Source: Bacillota bacterium (GTDB taxonomy: Bacteria; Bacillota_I; Bacilli_A; RFN20; CAG-826). Taken from it: a stretch of 64,000 nt of DNA. The notes beneath the pieces are model-generated. The model was not told where the DNA came from. It worked only from the letters and a program-made list of their open reading frames with translations, and did no database searches. The DNA lies in the NCBI GenBank assembly GCA_023393065.1, contig JAEWMX010000007.1:15661-79660 (forward strand), given 5' to 3'. Of the stretch, positions 1 to 8,339 are shown one piece after another (position 1 is the stretch's first letter; the number at the start of each line of letters is the position of its first letter). A program made the translations under genes and the position numbers.

Positions 1-1
1 C

Positions 2-895
2 ACGACAAGTACAAATTATGCTGACAAAATCGTTTTGACGAACAGCATAACTTCTTCTATATTAACCGACTTATACAATGACGGGGCGAAGGGGGCGATT
101 GTTCGCGATTCGTATGAAGAATCCTACCCCGCTACCGAATTTGGGCAAGGCGATATGTTTGACGACACCGATTTCCTCTTTCTTTATGCCGCTCCTGAAT
201 CTTATAATTCACTTCTATCCAATATTGCAAATGGACTAAATAAGGCCGATGTTTCCTATGCTATCGATAATGTCAGCAAAACGGTTAATAATGTCGTCGG
301 TGTCTTAGACGTCGGTGCCGATTCCAGCATCATCGTTTCCGCTCATATCGACCATTTAGGTCGATTCGATGCCGAAGATGATGGCTATTACGCCGGTGCT
401 CTCGATAACGCCTCAGGCGTCGCCGGCATGCTCGAACTCGCTCGCATCTATAAAGAGAATGCCGAGCTTCTTGCCAAGAATGTCATTTTCATCGCCTACA
501 ACGGCGAAGAGGCGGGTTTATTTGGCTCGCAGTTTTACTCGCGTAATATGGTTGGTGAAAAAGCAGCGACTCGCGCCGCCTTTAACCTCGATATGATCGG
601 AGGCGGTTCTAACGATTACGAGCTCGAAATTATCGGAAATGTCGGTGGCCTTGGTAAGACGATTGAAGCCAAATGTGACGATTACGGAATCGATAACTAT
701 ATTCTGGCGGGCAATCAGGCAAATAGCGACCACTACTGGCTCGGACAAATGCGCATCGTCTCGATGTCCTTCGTTCACTTCGATGATCGATACTACCATC
801 GTCCCGCCGATACCGAAGACAAGATTAATTATGATGTTTTTGCCAATCAGCTATCAATGATAGCTAATTTGATGCTCAGTTCATATAACAAATAA
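2..895 (+). CDS. M28 family metallopeptidase, 3' part (cut by window start)
   Basis: The frame is open through the left edge with no stop, so only the last 297 residues are visible and the TTG at 35 is internal. The M28 zinc-aminopeptidase signature appears in order: AHIDHLG (first zinc His), GALDNASG (bridging Asp), NGEEAG (catalytic Glu and zinc Glu), NLDMIG (zinc Asp) and YYHRPADT (last zinc His). The first 30 or so visible residues could be the end of a protease-associated domain, as in secreted M28 enzymes. Family members release N-terminal amino acids from peptides, usually outside the cell. The product ends at a strong terminator. Which M28 subfamily it belongs to cannot be told without the N-terminus. 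Confidence 0.85.
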   Translation, partial: TTSTNYADKIVLTNSITSSILTDLYNDGAKGAIVRDSYEESYPATEFGQGDMFDDTDFLFLYAAPESYNSLLSNIANGLNKADVSYAIDNVSKTVNNVVGVLDVGADSSIIVSAHIDHLGRFDAEDDGYYAGALDNASGVAGMLELARIYKENAELLAKNVIFIAYNGEEAGLFGSQFYSRNMVGEKAATRAAFNLDMIGGGSNDYELEIIGNVGGLGKTIEAKCDDYGIDNYILAGNQANSDHYWLGQMRIVSMSFVHFDDRYYHRPADTEDKINYDVFANQLSMIANLMLSSYNK

Positions 896-896
896 A

Positions 897-924
897 AAAT
901 CTATCCGAAGATAGATGATTTTTA
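897..924. terminator. Bidirectional rho-independent terminator
   Basis: A 7-bp stem (ATCTATC/GATAGAT) with a CGAA/TTCG tetraloop is flanked by A-runs on one side and T-runs on the other. It can end the M28 peptidase transcript on the plus strand and the gltX-tRNA-Glu transcript on the minus strand. The longer T-run is on the minus-strand side. Confidence 0.85.
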
Positions 925-926
925 AA

Positions 927-1001
927 TGGTGATCCTAGCGGGAATCGAACCCGCGATTCAACCTTGAGAGGGTTGCGTCTTAGCCGCTTGACCATAGGAC
1001 C
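927..1001 (-). tRNA. tRNA-Glu (CTC)
   Basis: The cloverleaf is complete: acceptor GGTCCTA/TAGGATC, anticodon loop CTCTCAA giving anticodon CTC, T-arm GGTTCGATTCC and an encoded CCA end. It begins 22 nt after the gltX stop codon on the same strand, so it is probably transcribed with its own synthetase. Confidence 0.95.
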
Positions 1002-1023
1002 GACGAGTAATAGTTAAGCAGTT

Positions 1024-2688
1024 TTAATGCAACTTTTCAATAATATATTGCAAGCGCTTTTCAACTTCTGCCTGCCCTAAGACTTGTAAAATCGCCCAGA
1101 GATTTGGCGAATTTTTGCTTCCGGTCAAAGAAAGCCTGAGAATCTCAGCGGCATCACCGACATGCCCGACGAAAGAAGAGGGATTCGCTTTGAATTCTTT
1201 GTTGCTCGCTGCGAACCCGCATTTTCCAGCAATTTCCTTAAGCTTGGAAAACCAGGAGTCATTATCGAGAGCATAGTCATTTATGTCGATAAAATTGTGC
1301 AAGAAAGTCACAATTTTGTCTTTTGTGATTCTTTCGTTAAATGGCAATTCACCAGACACTAATTCAAGATAGTGATCGTGATAGAAGAAGCGGATATGCG
1401 AATAGATATCGCTGTATTTTGCGAAGTCTTTTCGCGGATTTTCTTTTTCCCTCTCGATGTTGAGAATTTGCTCGTAATACTCGACGTTGCGATTGATGAG
1501 GTCGAGGAGTTCGGGAGAGTAGTTTATCGCCCACTTTTTAGATAGTGAAGCTAAGCGATGTGCGCTCATTCTGGCGATAACTTCTTTTGCAAAGAAAGTC
1601 AGCTTATCAAGATCAAAGAGGGCACCATCTAAAGACATCTTATTAAGATTAAAAGTAAACTTATCAATATCATAGATATTGCTTTCTTCGGTCCACTCTT
1701 CGAAATTAGAATTGGCAATCGACATTAAGTAGGCGGTGACAGCCCGCGGGGGATAGCCATCCTCAATAAAGAAGCTGACGGCGGCTTCTTGGTCTTTGCG
1801 CTTGGATAATTTGCGCTTGCTGCCGTTTTCCATCTTCATAATCAAAGGTAGATGGGCATATCCCGGTGCCGTCCAGCCAAGGGCCTTAAACATTTCGACG
1901 TGAATCGGAAGTGAAGATATCCATTCTTCACCGCGCGTAACGATGGTCGTGCGCATAAAATGGTCATCGACGATGTGAGCAAAATGGTATGTAGGCAAAC
2001 CATCAGACTTCAAGATGACGATGTCGATGTCATTTTCGGCGATGTTAATCTCGCCGCGAATCAAATCGCGAATTAAGACTTTGCGGAGATGGTCGCCTTG
2101 ACTGCGAAAGCGAATGACATAAGGTTGACCGCTTCGTATTTTTTGCATTGCCTCTTCGGGTGATAAATATCGACAAGTCGCATATTTCCCGTAGTATCCA
2201 GGAACAACTTTCTGAGCTTCTTGCGTTTTGCGCAAAACTTCGAGCTCTTCAGTCGAGCAAAAGCATGGGTAGGCAAGATTATGAGCGATGAGATATTTTA
2301 TTACTACCTTATAAATGCTAGCTCTTTTGCTCTGGCGGTAAGGACCATAGTTTCCGATATCGCGGTCGCCGAGATAACCTTCGTCGAGAGTGATGCCGAA
2401 TTCCGCCAGCTGAGTGATGAGCTGCTCACCGCTGCCCGATATTTCGCGTTTGGTATCAGTGTCTTCGAGCCTTAAAAAGAAGAGGCCGCCGCTGTCCTTC
2501 GCGACTTTCTTGGCGACCATCGCTGTAAATAGCGAGCCGGTATGTAAAAATCCTGTCGGCGAGGGGGCAAAACGCGTCACTTGAGCGCTTTCTTTTAGAT
2601 TGCGTGGTGGATAGCGTTTTTCCAAGTCGTCGATCGTTTCTTGGATTTCGGGAAAGATAAGTTCGGCTAGTTGTTTGAAGGCATCCAT
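1024..2688 (-). CDS. gltX: Glutamyl-tRNA synthetase
   Basis: This class I synthetase charges tRNA-Glu with glutamate in the cytoplasm. The HIGH-type signature is GFLHTGS (residues 46-52), preceded by RFAPSPTG; the KMSKS loop is KLSKR (294-298). At 554 aa it is longer than the usual form of about 480-490, partly because of a 37-residue N-terminal extension with a YPPRNLKE motif, which I recall from clostridial-type GltX paralogues. CxC and a nearby Cys around residues 143-173 could mark a zinc knuckle. The ATG has the Shine-Dalgarno AGGAAAAAGGAT. tRNA-Glu(CTC) follows directly downstream. Whether it is discriminating or also charges tRNA-Gln cannot be read from sequence alone. Confidence 0.96.
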   Translation of the reverse strand: MDAFKQLAELIFPEIQETIDDLEKRYPPRNLKESAQVTRFAPSPTGFLHTGSLFTAMVAKKVAKDSGGLFFLRLEDTDTKREISGSGEQLITQLAEFGITLDEGYLGDRDIGNYGPYRQSKRASIYKVVIKYLIAHNLAYPCFCSTEELEVLRKTQEAQKVVPGYYGKYATCRYLSPEEAMQKIRSGQPYVIRFRSQGDHLRKVLIRDLIRGEINIAENDIDIVILKSDGLPTYHFAHIVDDHFMRTTIVTRGEEWISSLPIHVEMFKALGWTAPGYAHLPLIMKMENGSKRKLSKRKDQEAAVSFFIEDGYPPRAVTAYLMSIANSNFEEWTEESNIYDIDKFTFNLNKMSLDGALFDLDKLTFFAKEVIARMSAHRLASLSKKWAINYSPELLDLINRNVEYYEQILNIEREKENPRKDFAKYSDIYSHIRFFYHDHYLELVSGELPFNERITKDKIVTFLHNFIDINDYALDNDSWFSKLKEIAGKCGFAASNKEFKANPSSFVGHVGDAAEILRLSLTGSKNSPNLWAILQVLGQAEVEKRLQYIIEKLH

Positions 2689-2743
2689 ATCCTTTTTCCT
2701 TTACTCTTTGAGTAATAATATATTTTAACACATTTTTTGGTGC

Positions 2744-2772
2744 TTGAATAATCGCGAATAGTTCTTTATAAT
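2744..2772 (+). promoter_or_regulatory. Sigma-A-type promoter of tRNA-Gly(GCC)
   Basis: TTGAAT and TATAAT are separated by exactly 17 nt, and the tRNA starts about 20 nt after the -10 box. Confidence 0.8.
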
Positions 2773-2792
2773 GATACTCGCATCGCTTTCAT

Positions 2793-2866
2793 GCAGGTGT
2801 AGTTCAATGGTAGAACACTACCTTGCCAAGGTAGATACGCGGGTTCGATTCCCGTCACCTGCTCCA
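2793..2866 (+). tRNA. tRNA-Gly (GCC)
   Basis: Acceptor GCAGGTG/CACCTGC, anticodon stem CTACC/GGTAG around loop TTGCCAA (anticodon GCC), T-arm GGTTCGATTCC and encoded CCA. It has its own promoter and terminator, so it is a single-gene unit lying between minus-strand genes. Confidence 0.96.
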
Positions 2867-2879
2867 GATGCTAATGCCG

Positions 2880-2900
2880 GCCGCAGAAGCGGCTTTTTTT
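2880..2900 (+). terminator. Terminator of tRNA-Gly(GCC)
   Basis: The stem is GCCGC/GCGGC with loop AGAA, followed by a run of at least seven T. The minus-strand side lacks a T-run, so it acts mainly on the tRNA transcript. Confidence 0.8.
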
Positions 2901-2904
2901 ATGC

Positions 2905-3933
2905 TTATTCATCTTTTTCATCATTTTCTAAATCGTCATCTTCGCGCTTTGCATCATCGGATTTCTTTTGTAGATCACCAATTAGTTTATCGAGTTCTTC
3001 CTGCTGTTCTTCACTCAATTTTTGAGCGACTTTTATCTCTTCGTAAGCCTTCTTGGCTTGATCGATGGAAACGCTGATGTAGCGTTCCTTATACTTCTTA
3101 AACAGTTCTTCGATAACATCGAGATAATATGGGAGAAAGGGGGCCAATAAAATAAAAGCCCCAGCCAGTCCCGAGAGAAGTATTAAATAAGGATCTTGAG
3201 TGAAAAAATAAGTGGCAAAGACTCCGGCGGCAAAACCCGCCAAAATAATCGGTGCTCCCATCCAAGTTGCTCTGTAATAGTCGGTGTTAAACTCCCGCTT
3301 AAAAAATTTGAGACCTTCGCGGTGAATCGAAAAAGCGATACGTCCCGGCATTGAAGACATCGAAAGAGCTAAATGGGGGACGATGGAGTTTCGCCCGACG
3401 AAGTGCAAGAATGCAAGCAAGGCAAAGCCACCACTGATAAGAGTCGCGGTGCTTGAGATAAAGATGATGTTGGCATTTGCCTCATAAGCAGCAAGCGCTT
3501 CGGTGAAATTTCCGTTAGCGGCTAAAGCGGCGATACCATCAACTTCCTGGGCAAAAGCGGAGTTGTCGATTATTAAAATTTGTAGCATGGTAAAAACGAC
3601 GACGAAAGAAAGTCCGAGGTTAATCAGAACGGCTTTGAGAAAAGAAGACAAAACTTGATAGGCTCCGCTTAAAGGCGGAGTAAAGGCCGTTCGGTAAAAG
3701 CTAAAAAAGTTTTTTTGCGTCAAAGGCATGCCGCGAGCAAATGAGCTGTTCGCGAGCTGTAGGCATATGAAAATCGGAAGAATGACAGCTGGTACAAGAA
3801 TCAAAAAGAGATAGCTGCCGATAATGCCGATCGCTAAGCAAGCTAAGACGAAAACGGTAAATGAAAAGGCGATAGCCAGTTTGCTAGCTAAATATTTACG
3901 ATATGTCTGAAGAGCTTTCTTTGAAATATTCAT
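2905..3933 (-). CDS. Polytopic membrane protein of unknown function
   Basis: I do not recognise a family. The 342-aa protein has about six hydrophobic segments: two near residues 15-60, one near 105-125, one near 155-175 and two near 225-265. These are followed by a long charged, Glu/Lys/Asp-rich tail (about 285-342) that is probably helical or coiled-coil and cytoplasmic. Its start codon overlaps the stop of the upstream NERD-like gene by 4 nt (ATGA), so the two are translationally coupled and likely act together. It is the last gene of the RDD-deoD operon. Confidence 0.75.
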   Translation of the reverse strand: MNISKKALQTYRKYLASKLAIAFSFTVFVLACLAIGIIGSYLFLILVPAVILPIFICLQLANSSFARGMPLTQKNFFSFYRTAFTPPLSGAYQVLSSFLKAVLINLGLSFVVVFTMLQILIIDNSAFAQEVDGIAALAANGNFTEALAAYEANANIIFISSTATLISGGFALLAFLHFVGRNSIVPHLALSMSSMPGRIAFSIHREGLKFFKREFNTDYYRATWMGAPIILAGFAAGVFATYFFTQDPYLILLSGLAGAFILLAPFLPYYLDVIEELFKKYKERYISVSIDQAKKAYEEIKVAQKLSEEQQEELDKLIGDLQKKSDDAKREDDDLENDEKDE

Positions 3934-4550
3934 TTTTTATTAGTGCGATTTAAGGCATGTATCTCCATGACAGCCTTAGCTAGAGCTTGCTCATCGATGC
4001 TATCGACATCGCGCTCCTCAAGGGCTTTAACAAGGCGGCGAAGTTGGCTTCGCGGCACGAGAAAGTTGGTTTTTGATTTTTTATCAAACGGTTCAACATG
4101 ACAGTCATCATTGATGACAACAATCGATATTAACATATTTTTATTTATATCGGTAATCATCGAAAGCTGATTGACATTATCGGCATTGATGCGCAAAGGA
4201 TTATCGATATAGCCTTTTTTTCGCTTGCTCGAATAATGAATCCACGAGGGATCTTCTTCTTTGGCGCTGATGGCTCCTGAGTAATAACAGTCTTTGATGA
4301 CATAAATCCACTTAGAACCAAACAGGATGTGATTGATGGTTTTGATATCGCGATTAGAGTGGATGAAACTAAACTGATTGATAAGATAAAAATCAAAGTC
4401 CAAGGCAAGGCGATAGATGTGCCGCCCGAAGAACCATATATGATGGCGTCGTAAAATCGCTCTTTTTACCGGACGAAAAAAGATGATAAAAAGGAGGAGG
4501 AGACCGGTGAGCGAGGCCGTGATGATAAACGCTATTTGTAAATCAGTCAT
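3930..4550 (-). CDS. Membrane-anchored protein with a divergent NERD-like domain
   Basis: One N-terminal membrane segment (about residues 5-27) is followed by a soluble domain. The stretch INHILFGSKWIYVIK, then YYSG and a later W, follows the pattern of NERD nuclease-related domains (typically IDHLL, G-I-hydrophobic-V, E-T-K, GG). The acidic residue of IDH is Asn here and the E-x-K is not kept, so nuclease activity is doubtful. The intact NERD protein at 47132-47677 makes a useful comparison. The gene lies between deoD and a coupled membrane-protein gene. The domain call is by eye, so the function is uncertain. Confidence 0.6.
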   Translation of the reverse strand: MTDLQIAFIITASLTGLLLLFIIFFRPVKRAILRRHHIWFFGRHIYRLALDFDFYLINQFSFIHSNRDIKTINHILFGSKWIYVIKDCYYSGAISAKEEDPSWIHYSSKRKKGYIDNPLRINADNVNQLSMITDINKNMLISIVVINDDCHVEPFDKKSKTNFLVPRSQLRRLVKALEERDVDSIDEQALAKAVMEIHALNRTNKK

Positions 4551-4559
4551 TAACGATAA

Positions 4560-5282
4560 TTATTCGGTGAAGGATTCAGCTACTTCCAAGGCGACTTCAA
4601 TCATCTTGCCAAGTCCTAATTGCCTTTGGCTGCTCGTCGCTTTTTCAGTCTTCAAGAAATGATCGGTGACGGTCAATAAGCAAAGGGCGCGTTTGCCGAG
4701 GCGAGCGGCAGTCGTATATAGACTATAAGACTCCATCTCCACACCCATCACGCCGAGATTCGCCCATTTCTTCCAAGAGTTGGGGTCGACGTCATAAAAG
4801 ATATCGGCGGAGAGGATATTGCCGACATGAAGCGGCATTTTCCGATTCTTTAACACTTCGTAGGCTTTGACCAATAAGTCAAAATCGGCCGGCGCCGAAT
4901 AGGTACCGCCTTTTAAGTCAAACTGCGATGCCCAATTTGAGTCGGTCGAGGCCGTCTGGCAAACGAGGACATCGAAAAGGTCGATTTTGTCTTGATAAGA
5001 GCCACAAGTGCCGATGCGAATGATCGATTCGACACCGAAGCCGGTATATAGTTCATGCGAGTAGATACCGATTGAAGGCTGTCCCATTCCCGAGGCCATG
5101 ACCGAGACTCTCTTACCATTTTTGGTCAAGCCGGTGTAGGCTAAGATGCCTCGTACCTCGTTAACGAGTTTTGCATCGACGAGATACGTCTCAGCGATCC
5201 ATTTGGCCCTGAGCGGATCGCCGGGCATTAAAACGACTTTAGCGAACGCTCCTTTTTCAGCATTGATGTGCGGTGTTCCCAT
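4560..5282 (-). CDS. deoD: Purine-nucleoside phosphorylase, DeoD type
   Basis: The enzyme phosphorolyses purine (deoxy)ribonucleosides to base plus (deoxy)ribose-1-phosphate in the salvage pathway. The 240-aa protein matches the hexameric DeoD class from its start (GTPHINAEKG). Phosphate-site residues are G21, R25, R44 and R89 (RIGTCG). The nucleoside-site pair E182/E184 (VEMES) and the general acid D207 (TVTDH) are present, as is H5, contributed by the neighbouring subunit. A strong Shine-Dalgarno (GAGGAGG) precedes the ATG. An RDD membrane protein lies upstream and a NERD-like protein downstream in the same operon. Confidence 0.96.
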   Translation of the reverse strand: MGTPHINAEKGAFAKVVLMPGDPLRAKWIAETYLVDAKLVNEVRGILAYTGLTKNGKRVSVMASGMGQPSIGIYSHELYTGFGVESIIRIGTCGSYQDKIDLFDVLVCQTASTDSNWASQFDLKGGTYSAPADFDLLVKAYEVLKNRKMPLHVGNILSADIFYDVDPNSWKKWANLGVMGVEMESYSLYTTAARLGKRALCLLTVTDHFLKTEKATSSQRQLGLGKMIEVALEVAESFTE

Positions 5283-5294
5283 AATTTCCTCCTC

Positions 5295-5750
5295 TTAATC
5301 GATATCGATTACTTGTGTTGCGGCAACATAGTCATAAAAGCCGACGCGCTGTTTTGAAAAAAGCAAGACCATCGTATCGGCAAAGGCGCTTACTCCGAAA
5401 GTTAAAATAAAGAGCAAAACACGAATCATCTCACGTAAGAATATCGTTTTAAAATCGATATCTGAACCGTTGTTTTTAATGATTCGAATTTTGAAAAAGC
5501 GCTTGCCGAGCGTCTGCCCGTTCCAAAAAATCGGCAAGACGATAAAATAGGCAATCACCGCCATAAAGGCTAGAGCTCCCGATCCAAAAGCCGACAGGTA
5601 CAAAGCGAGACTATCGATGCTCGTCGGATTGATGATAGCGGTAATCAGGGAGATGAGCGAGCGAAAAGTTAACAGCAAGGCAATCGCCACAATGACGACT
5701 AAATCAAAGATATTTGCAAAGATGCGATGGTAAGATTTAGCACGGTTCAT
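5295..5750 (-). CDS. RDD family membrane protein
   Basis: The 151-aa protein has the RDD layout: an N-terminal R-x-F-A-N-x-F-D segment, three to four membrane helices, the motif GQTLGKRFFKIRI, an arginine before the third helix and a closing GFYDYVAATQVIDI. RDD proteins are small membrane proteins of mostly unknown or transport-related function. It is the first gene of the operon leading into deoD. A possible promoter (TTAAGA-16-TATAAA) lies about 45-70 nt upstream. Confidence 0.85.
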   Translation of the reverse strand: MNRAKSYHRIFANIFDLVVIVAIALLLTFRSLISLITAIINPTSIDSLALYLSAFGSGALAFMAVIAYFIVLPIFWNGQTLGKRFFKIRIIKNNGSDIDFKTIFLREMIRVLLFILTFGVSAFADTMVLLFSKQRVGFYDYVAATQVIDID

Positions 5751-5829
5751 GTCTCTTTAGTCCTTCTTATTAACTTTAACAAAAAACAACCTTCCTTTAT
5801 ACACTTTTAAGAAAAATTCTTAAGGTTCA

Positions 5830-6426
5830 TCAATCAAATATCGTCTCTTGGTTGCGACAAGCCTCGATTAAGCGGTGAATCTCTTTTAGAGATAATTTAT
5901 GCGACATCTCCGGAAGGTGGTCGACATCAAAATATCGCGCTTCCGTCGTCTCATAACCTAGTTGATGAAAGCCCGAAATCGGCACGGCTTCAAAAGCGAT
6001 GACATATTCGGGAATGGTGACATTTGGCGTGCGATCGATGATGCCGATTAGACGATTGATTTTAACTTCTAAACCGGCTTCTTGCAAAACTTCGGCTCTT
6101 GCCGCTTGGCTCGGGGTGTCATAAAGGTCGCACCATCCTCCGGGAATCGAATATGTTCCGGTCTTGGCTTCTTTTACAAGAAGAATTTGCCCTTTTTCGT
6201 TAAAAATAAAGACGCGAGTCGAAACATTGGGAGTTGGATAAATGTCGCGTTTAAAATAATTGGGGCGATCGAATTCGATGTCGGTAAACGATTCCAGCAT
6301 CTTGGTGCTCAAATCGTTAATTTGCCGATAGTTGTCAAGGGCGTATTCGTCTTTAGAAAACAATAGGCCGATTTTAGAAATCGCCTGCATTTTGATTACG
6401 AATTCGCAAAACTGTTTTTTGTCCAT
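5830..6426 (-). CDS. NUDIX hydrolase with N-terminal Nudix_N domain
   Basis: NUDIX enzymes hydrolyse nucleoside diphosphates linked to another moiety; this subgroup (N-terminal helical domain plus NUDIX domain) often acts on ADP-ribose or related compounds. The Nudix box region is GGWCDLYD followed by AEVLQEAGL, so the usual R-E-x2-E-E reads A-E-x2-Q-E and two charged positions have changed. I start it at the ATG at 6426 and not at the in-frame TTG at 6468. The Nudix_N family normally begins just before Lys-x-Gln-Ala-Ile, the ATG has AAAGGA in front, and a promoter covers the region upstream. Length is 198 aa. The substrate is unknown. Confidence 0.85.
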   Translation of the reverse strand: MDKKQFCEFVIKMQAISKIGLLFSKDEYALDNYRQINDLSTKMLESFTDIEFDRPNYFKRDIYPTPNVSTRVFIFNEKGQILLVKEAKTGTYSIPGGWCDLYDTPSQAARAEVLQEAGLEVKINRLIGIIDRTPNVTIPEYVIAFEAVPISGFHQLGYETTEARYFDVDHLPEMSHKLSLKEIHRLIEACRNQETIFD

Positions 6427-6439
6427 AAATCCTTTATAT

Positions 6440-6468
6440 AATATACTGCCAAACAGCTCTTTTAACAA
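6440..6468 (-). promoter_or_regulatory. Promoter of the NUDIX gene
   Basis: TTGTTA and TATATT are separated by 17 nt and read leftwards. The -10 box ends 13 nt before the ATG at 6426, giving a very short leader. This excludes the upstream TTG as start. Confidence 0.65.
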
Positions 6469-6541
6469 TTGTTAAGTATTGTGCACTTTATGCATCTTGT
6501 CTGATAAAAGGCATCAAATTCGTGATAAACTAAATGACAAG

Positions 6542-6961
6542 ATGACAGACCAGCAATTCTACATCACAATCGCCGCTATTGTCGGAGCCGGCATCATCCT
6601 TTTTGCAATGACTGGATTTATTAGAATCAAACGCGGCTTTATTGGAATCATCGAAAGAGCTGGCCGCTACATCGGCACATATCAAGCTGGGATCTATTAT
6701 TTTGCGCCGCTGGTCGATCGCCGCGTCGGGTTATATAAGCTCGGCGTCTTGCGGCGTCTTGTCGAAGTCGGTCGCTATGTTTCTTACTTTCTCGAATACG
6801 AAATTATCGATTTCAAACTTTTTCACTACGCAGGTCATGATCTCGACAGCCTAGTTAGACTTGCCTTAAATGAATCTCCTGAGGACTTGGGGCTGTCACT
6901 CAAAACTCGTTGCGCGTTAATCGGCGTACGTTTTATTCGCATTGAAGAACATAAAAAATAG
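6542..6961 (+). CDS. Short SPFH/stomatin-like membrane protein
   Basis: One membrane helix (about residues 8-25) is followed by IKRGFIGIIERAGRY and YQAGIYYFAPLVDRR. These match the start of Band 7/SPFH proteins (x-G-x-x-G-V-V-E-R-x-G-x ... x-P-G-x-H ... P-x-x-D). The rest (about residues 75-120) still follows an SPFH beta-strand/helix rhythm, but the protein ends at 139 aa, where stomatins usually run to 250-320 with a coiled coil. It may be a naturally short scaffold or a decayed copy. The start is placed at the ATG before TDQQFY, since the upstream TTG would add a non-conserved polar stretch. The Shine-Dalgarno is poor. Confidence 0.6.
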   Translation: MTDQQFYITIAAIVGAGIILFAMTGFIRIKRGFIGIIERAGRYIGTYQAGIYYFAPLVDRRVGLYKLGVLRRLVEVGRYVSYFLEYEIIDFKLFHYAGHDLDSLVRLALNESPEDLGLSLKTRCALIGVRFIRIEEHKK

Positions 6962-6979
6962 AGGATGAACCTCTATTTT
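6955..6979. terminator. Bidirectional terminator between SPFH-like gene and glmM
   Basis: A 10-bp stem AAAATAGAGG/CCTCTATTTT with loop ATGAA lies between two convergent genes. A- and T-rich stem ends let it work in both directions. Confidence 0.8.
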
Positions 6980-6992
6980 AAATTATATATAA

Positions 6993-8324
6993 TTAAAGAG
7001 CGAGTTTTTCAATGTGATCTTTGATTCGACCGCAGACGCCGTTGCATATTTCGAGAGTGCGCGCTTCGGTCATCACGCGAACGAGAGGTTCTGTCCCGCT
7101 CGGGCGGACGAGAAGCCTTCCTTCTTTGCCGAGCAGAGCTTTCTCTTTTTCGATGAGGGCTTGAAGTCCCTCGTCTCCTAAAACGGCTTTTTTATCGTTG
7201 ACTTTAACGTTGATTAACACCTGCGGAAAAATCGCTAAATCTTTCTTCAGTTCGTCTAAAGAATAACCGTTGCCGACATATAAAGTCATCATTTTGATGG
7301 CGGTCAAAATACCGTCTCCCGTATTTAGATCGTGAAAGAAAATGACATGACCAGATTGTTCACCGCCCAAAGATAAATCTAACTCTTCGAGTTTGGCTTG
7401 AACATATTTATCGCCGACATCAACTTCAATATATTGAATGTTATGGCGTTCAAGAGCTAATTTAAGTCCCAAATTGGACATGACAGTGATGACGACGGCA
7501 TTGTTATCAAGTTTTTCGCGATCGAGTTTGGATATCGCCGTCATGTAGATCATCATATCGCCATCGATCACTTCTCCGTCTTTGACGACCAGCAGGCGAT
7601 CGGCATCTCCGTCAAAGGCAAAACATAAATCATATGAATCTTTCTTACTATGTTCAATGATGCTTTCAAGGTGGGTGGAACCACATTTTTCGTTAATATT
7701 TAGTCCATTTGGGTTATTGTTGATGAATTCCGCATTGATACCAAGGCGCTTGAAAACCTGTGGAGCGATGTTTGAGGCCGAACCGTTTGCACAGTCGACG
7801 AGAATGTGGAGATTTGCAAAATCAAACTTAGCTTTCGAGACGAGGAAATTGACATATTCTTCGCGGAGATCGCTGCCGTCGATGAGCGCTCCGAGTTTAG
7901 CACCACTAAATTTCGGAAGGTGATCGGTTGGCGAATCCATATATACTTCAATTAATTCTTCGATGTCTGAAGATAATTTTTTGCCTTTCGCATCAAAGAT
8001 TTTGATGCCGTTATCGTAGTATGGATTATGCGAGGCGCTGATCATAATGCCATAATCAAAACCTTTGGTTTCGACAATATAAGAGATTGATGGTGTTGTC
8101 GAGACGCCTTCATCATAGACGTGTCCACCGCTTAAGCGAATCCCTTCGATGAGGGCGTCTAATAGTTTTTTGCCAGAAATTCTCGTATCGCGAGAAATTA
8201 TGATGCGATTTTGCTTGCCGTTCGGATATTGTCCGATGAAGCGACCGATCCGATATGCCATCTCAACTGTCAATTTTTCGTCAACCCGCCCGCGGACACC
8301 GTCCGTTCCAAAATACTTTGTCAT
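6993..8324 (-). CDS. glmM: Phosphoglucosamine mutase
   Basis: It converts glucosamine-6-phosphate to glucosamine-1-phosphate on the way to UDP-GlcNAc for peptidoglycan. The protein is 443 aa, the normal length. Landmarks are FGTDGVRG at the start, the phosphoserine loop ISASHNP (S98), the Mg2+ loop DGDADR (238-243) and the phosphate-binding loop RPSGTEP (406-412). It lies 15 nt downstream of cdaA. In Bacilli GlmM binds and restrains CdaA, so the shared operon has functional meaning. Unlike most Bacilli there is no cdaR (YbbR) gene between the two. Confidence 0.97.
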   Translation of the reverse strand: MTKYFGTDGVRGRVDEKLTVEMAYRIGRFIGQYPNGKQNRIIISRDTRISGKKLLDALIEGIRLSGGHVYDEGVSTTPSISYIVETKGFDYGIMISASHNPYYDNGIKIFDAKGKKLSSDIEELIEVYMDSPTDHLPKFSGAKLGALIDGSDLREEYVNFLVSKAKFDFANLHILVDCANGSASNIAPQVFKRLGINAEFINNNPNGLNINEKCGSTHLESIIEHSKKDSYDLCFAFDGDADRLLVVKDGEVIDGDMMIYMTAISKLDREKLDNNAVVITVMSNLGLKLALERHNIQYIEVDVGDKYVQAKLEELDLSLGGEQSGHVIFFHDLNTGDGILTAIKMMTLYVGNGYSLDELKKDLAIFPQVLINVKVNDKKAVLGDEGLQALIEKEKALLGKEGRLLVRPSGTEPLVRVMTEARTLEICNGVCGRIKDHIEKLAL

Positions 8325-8339
8325 TTGATATTTCCTCTA

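Noticed and set aside
2771..3025. Plus-strand frame across tRNA-Gly(GCC)
   Set aside because: The translation (SSMVEHYLAKVDTRVRFPSP) is a tRNA read as protein, and the frame then runs antisense to a real gene.
6427..6468. Extra 14 codons at the start of the NUDIX protein (TTG start)
   Set aside because: This stretch contains the promoter boxes of the gene, and the family begins at the downstream ATG.
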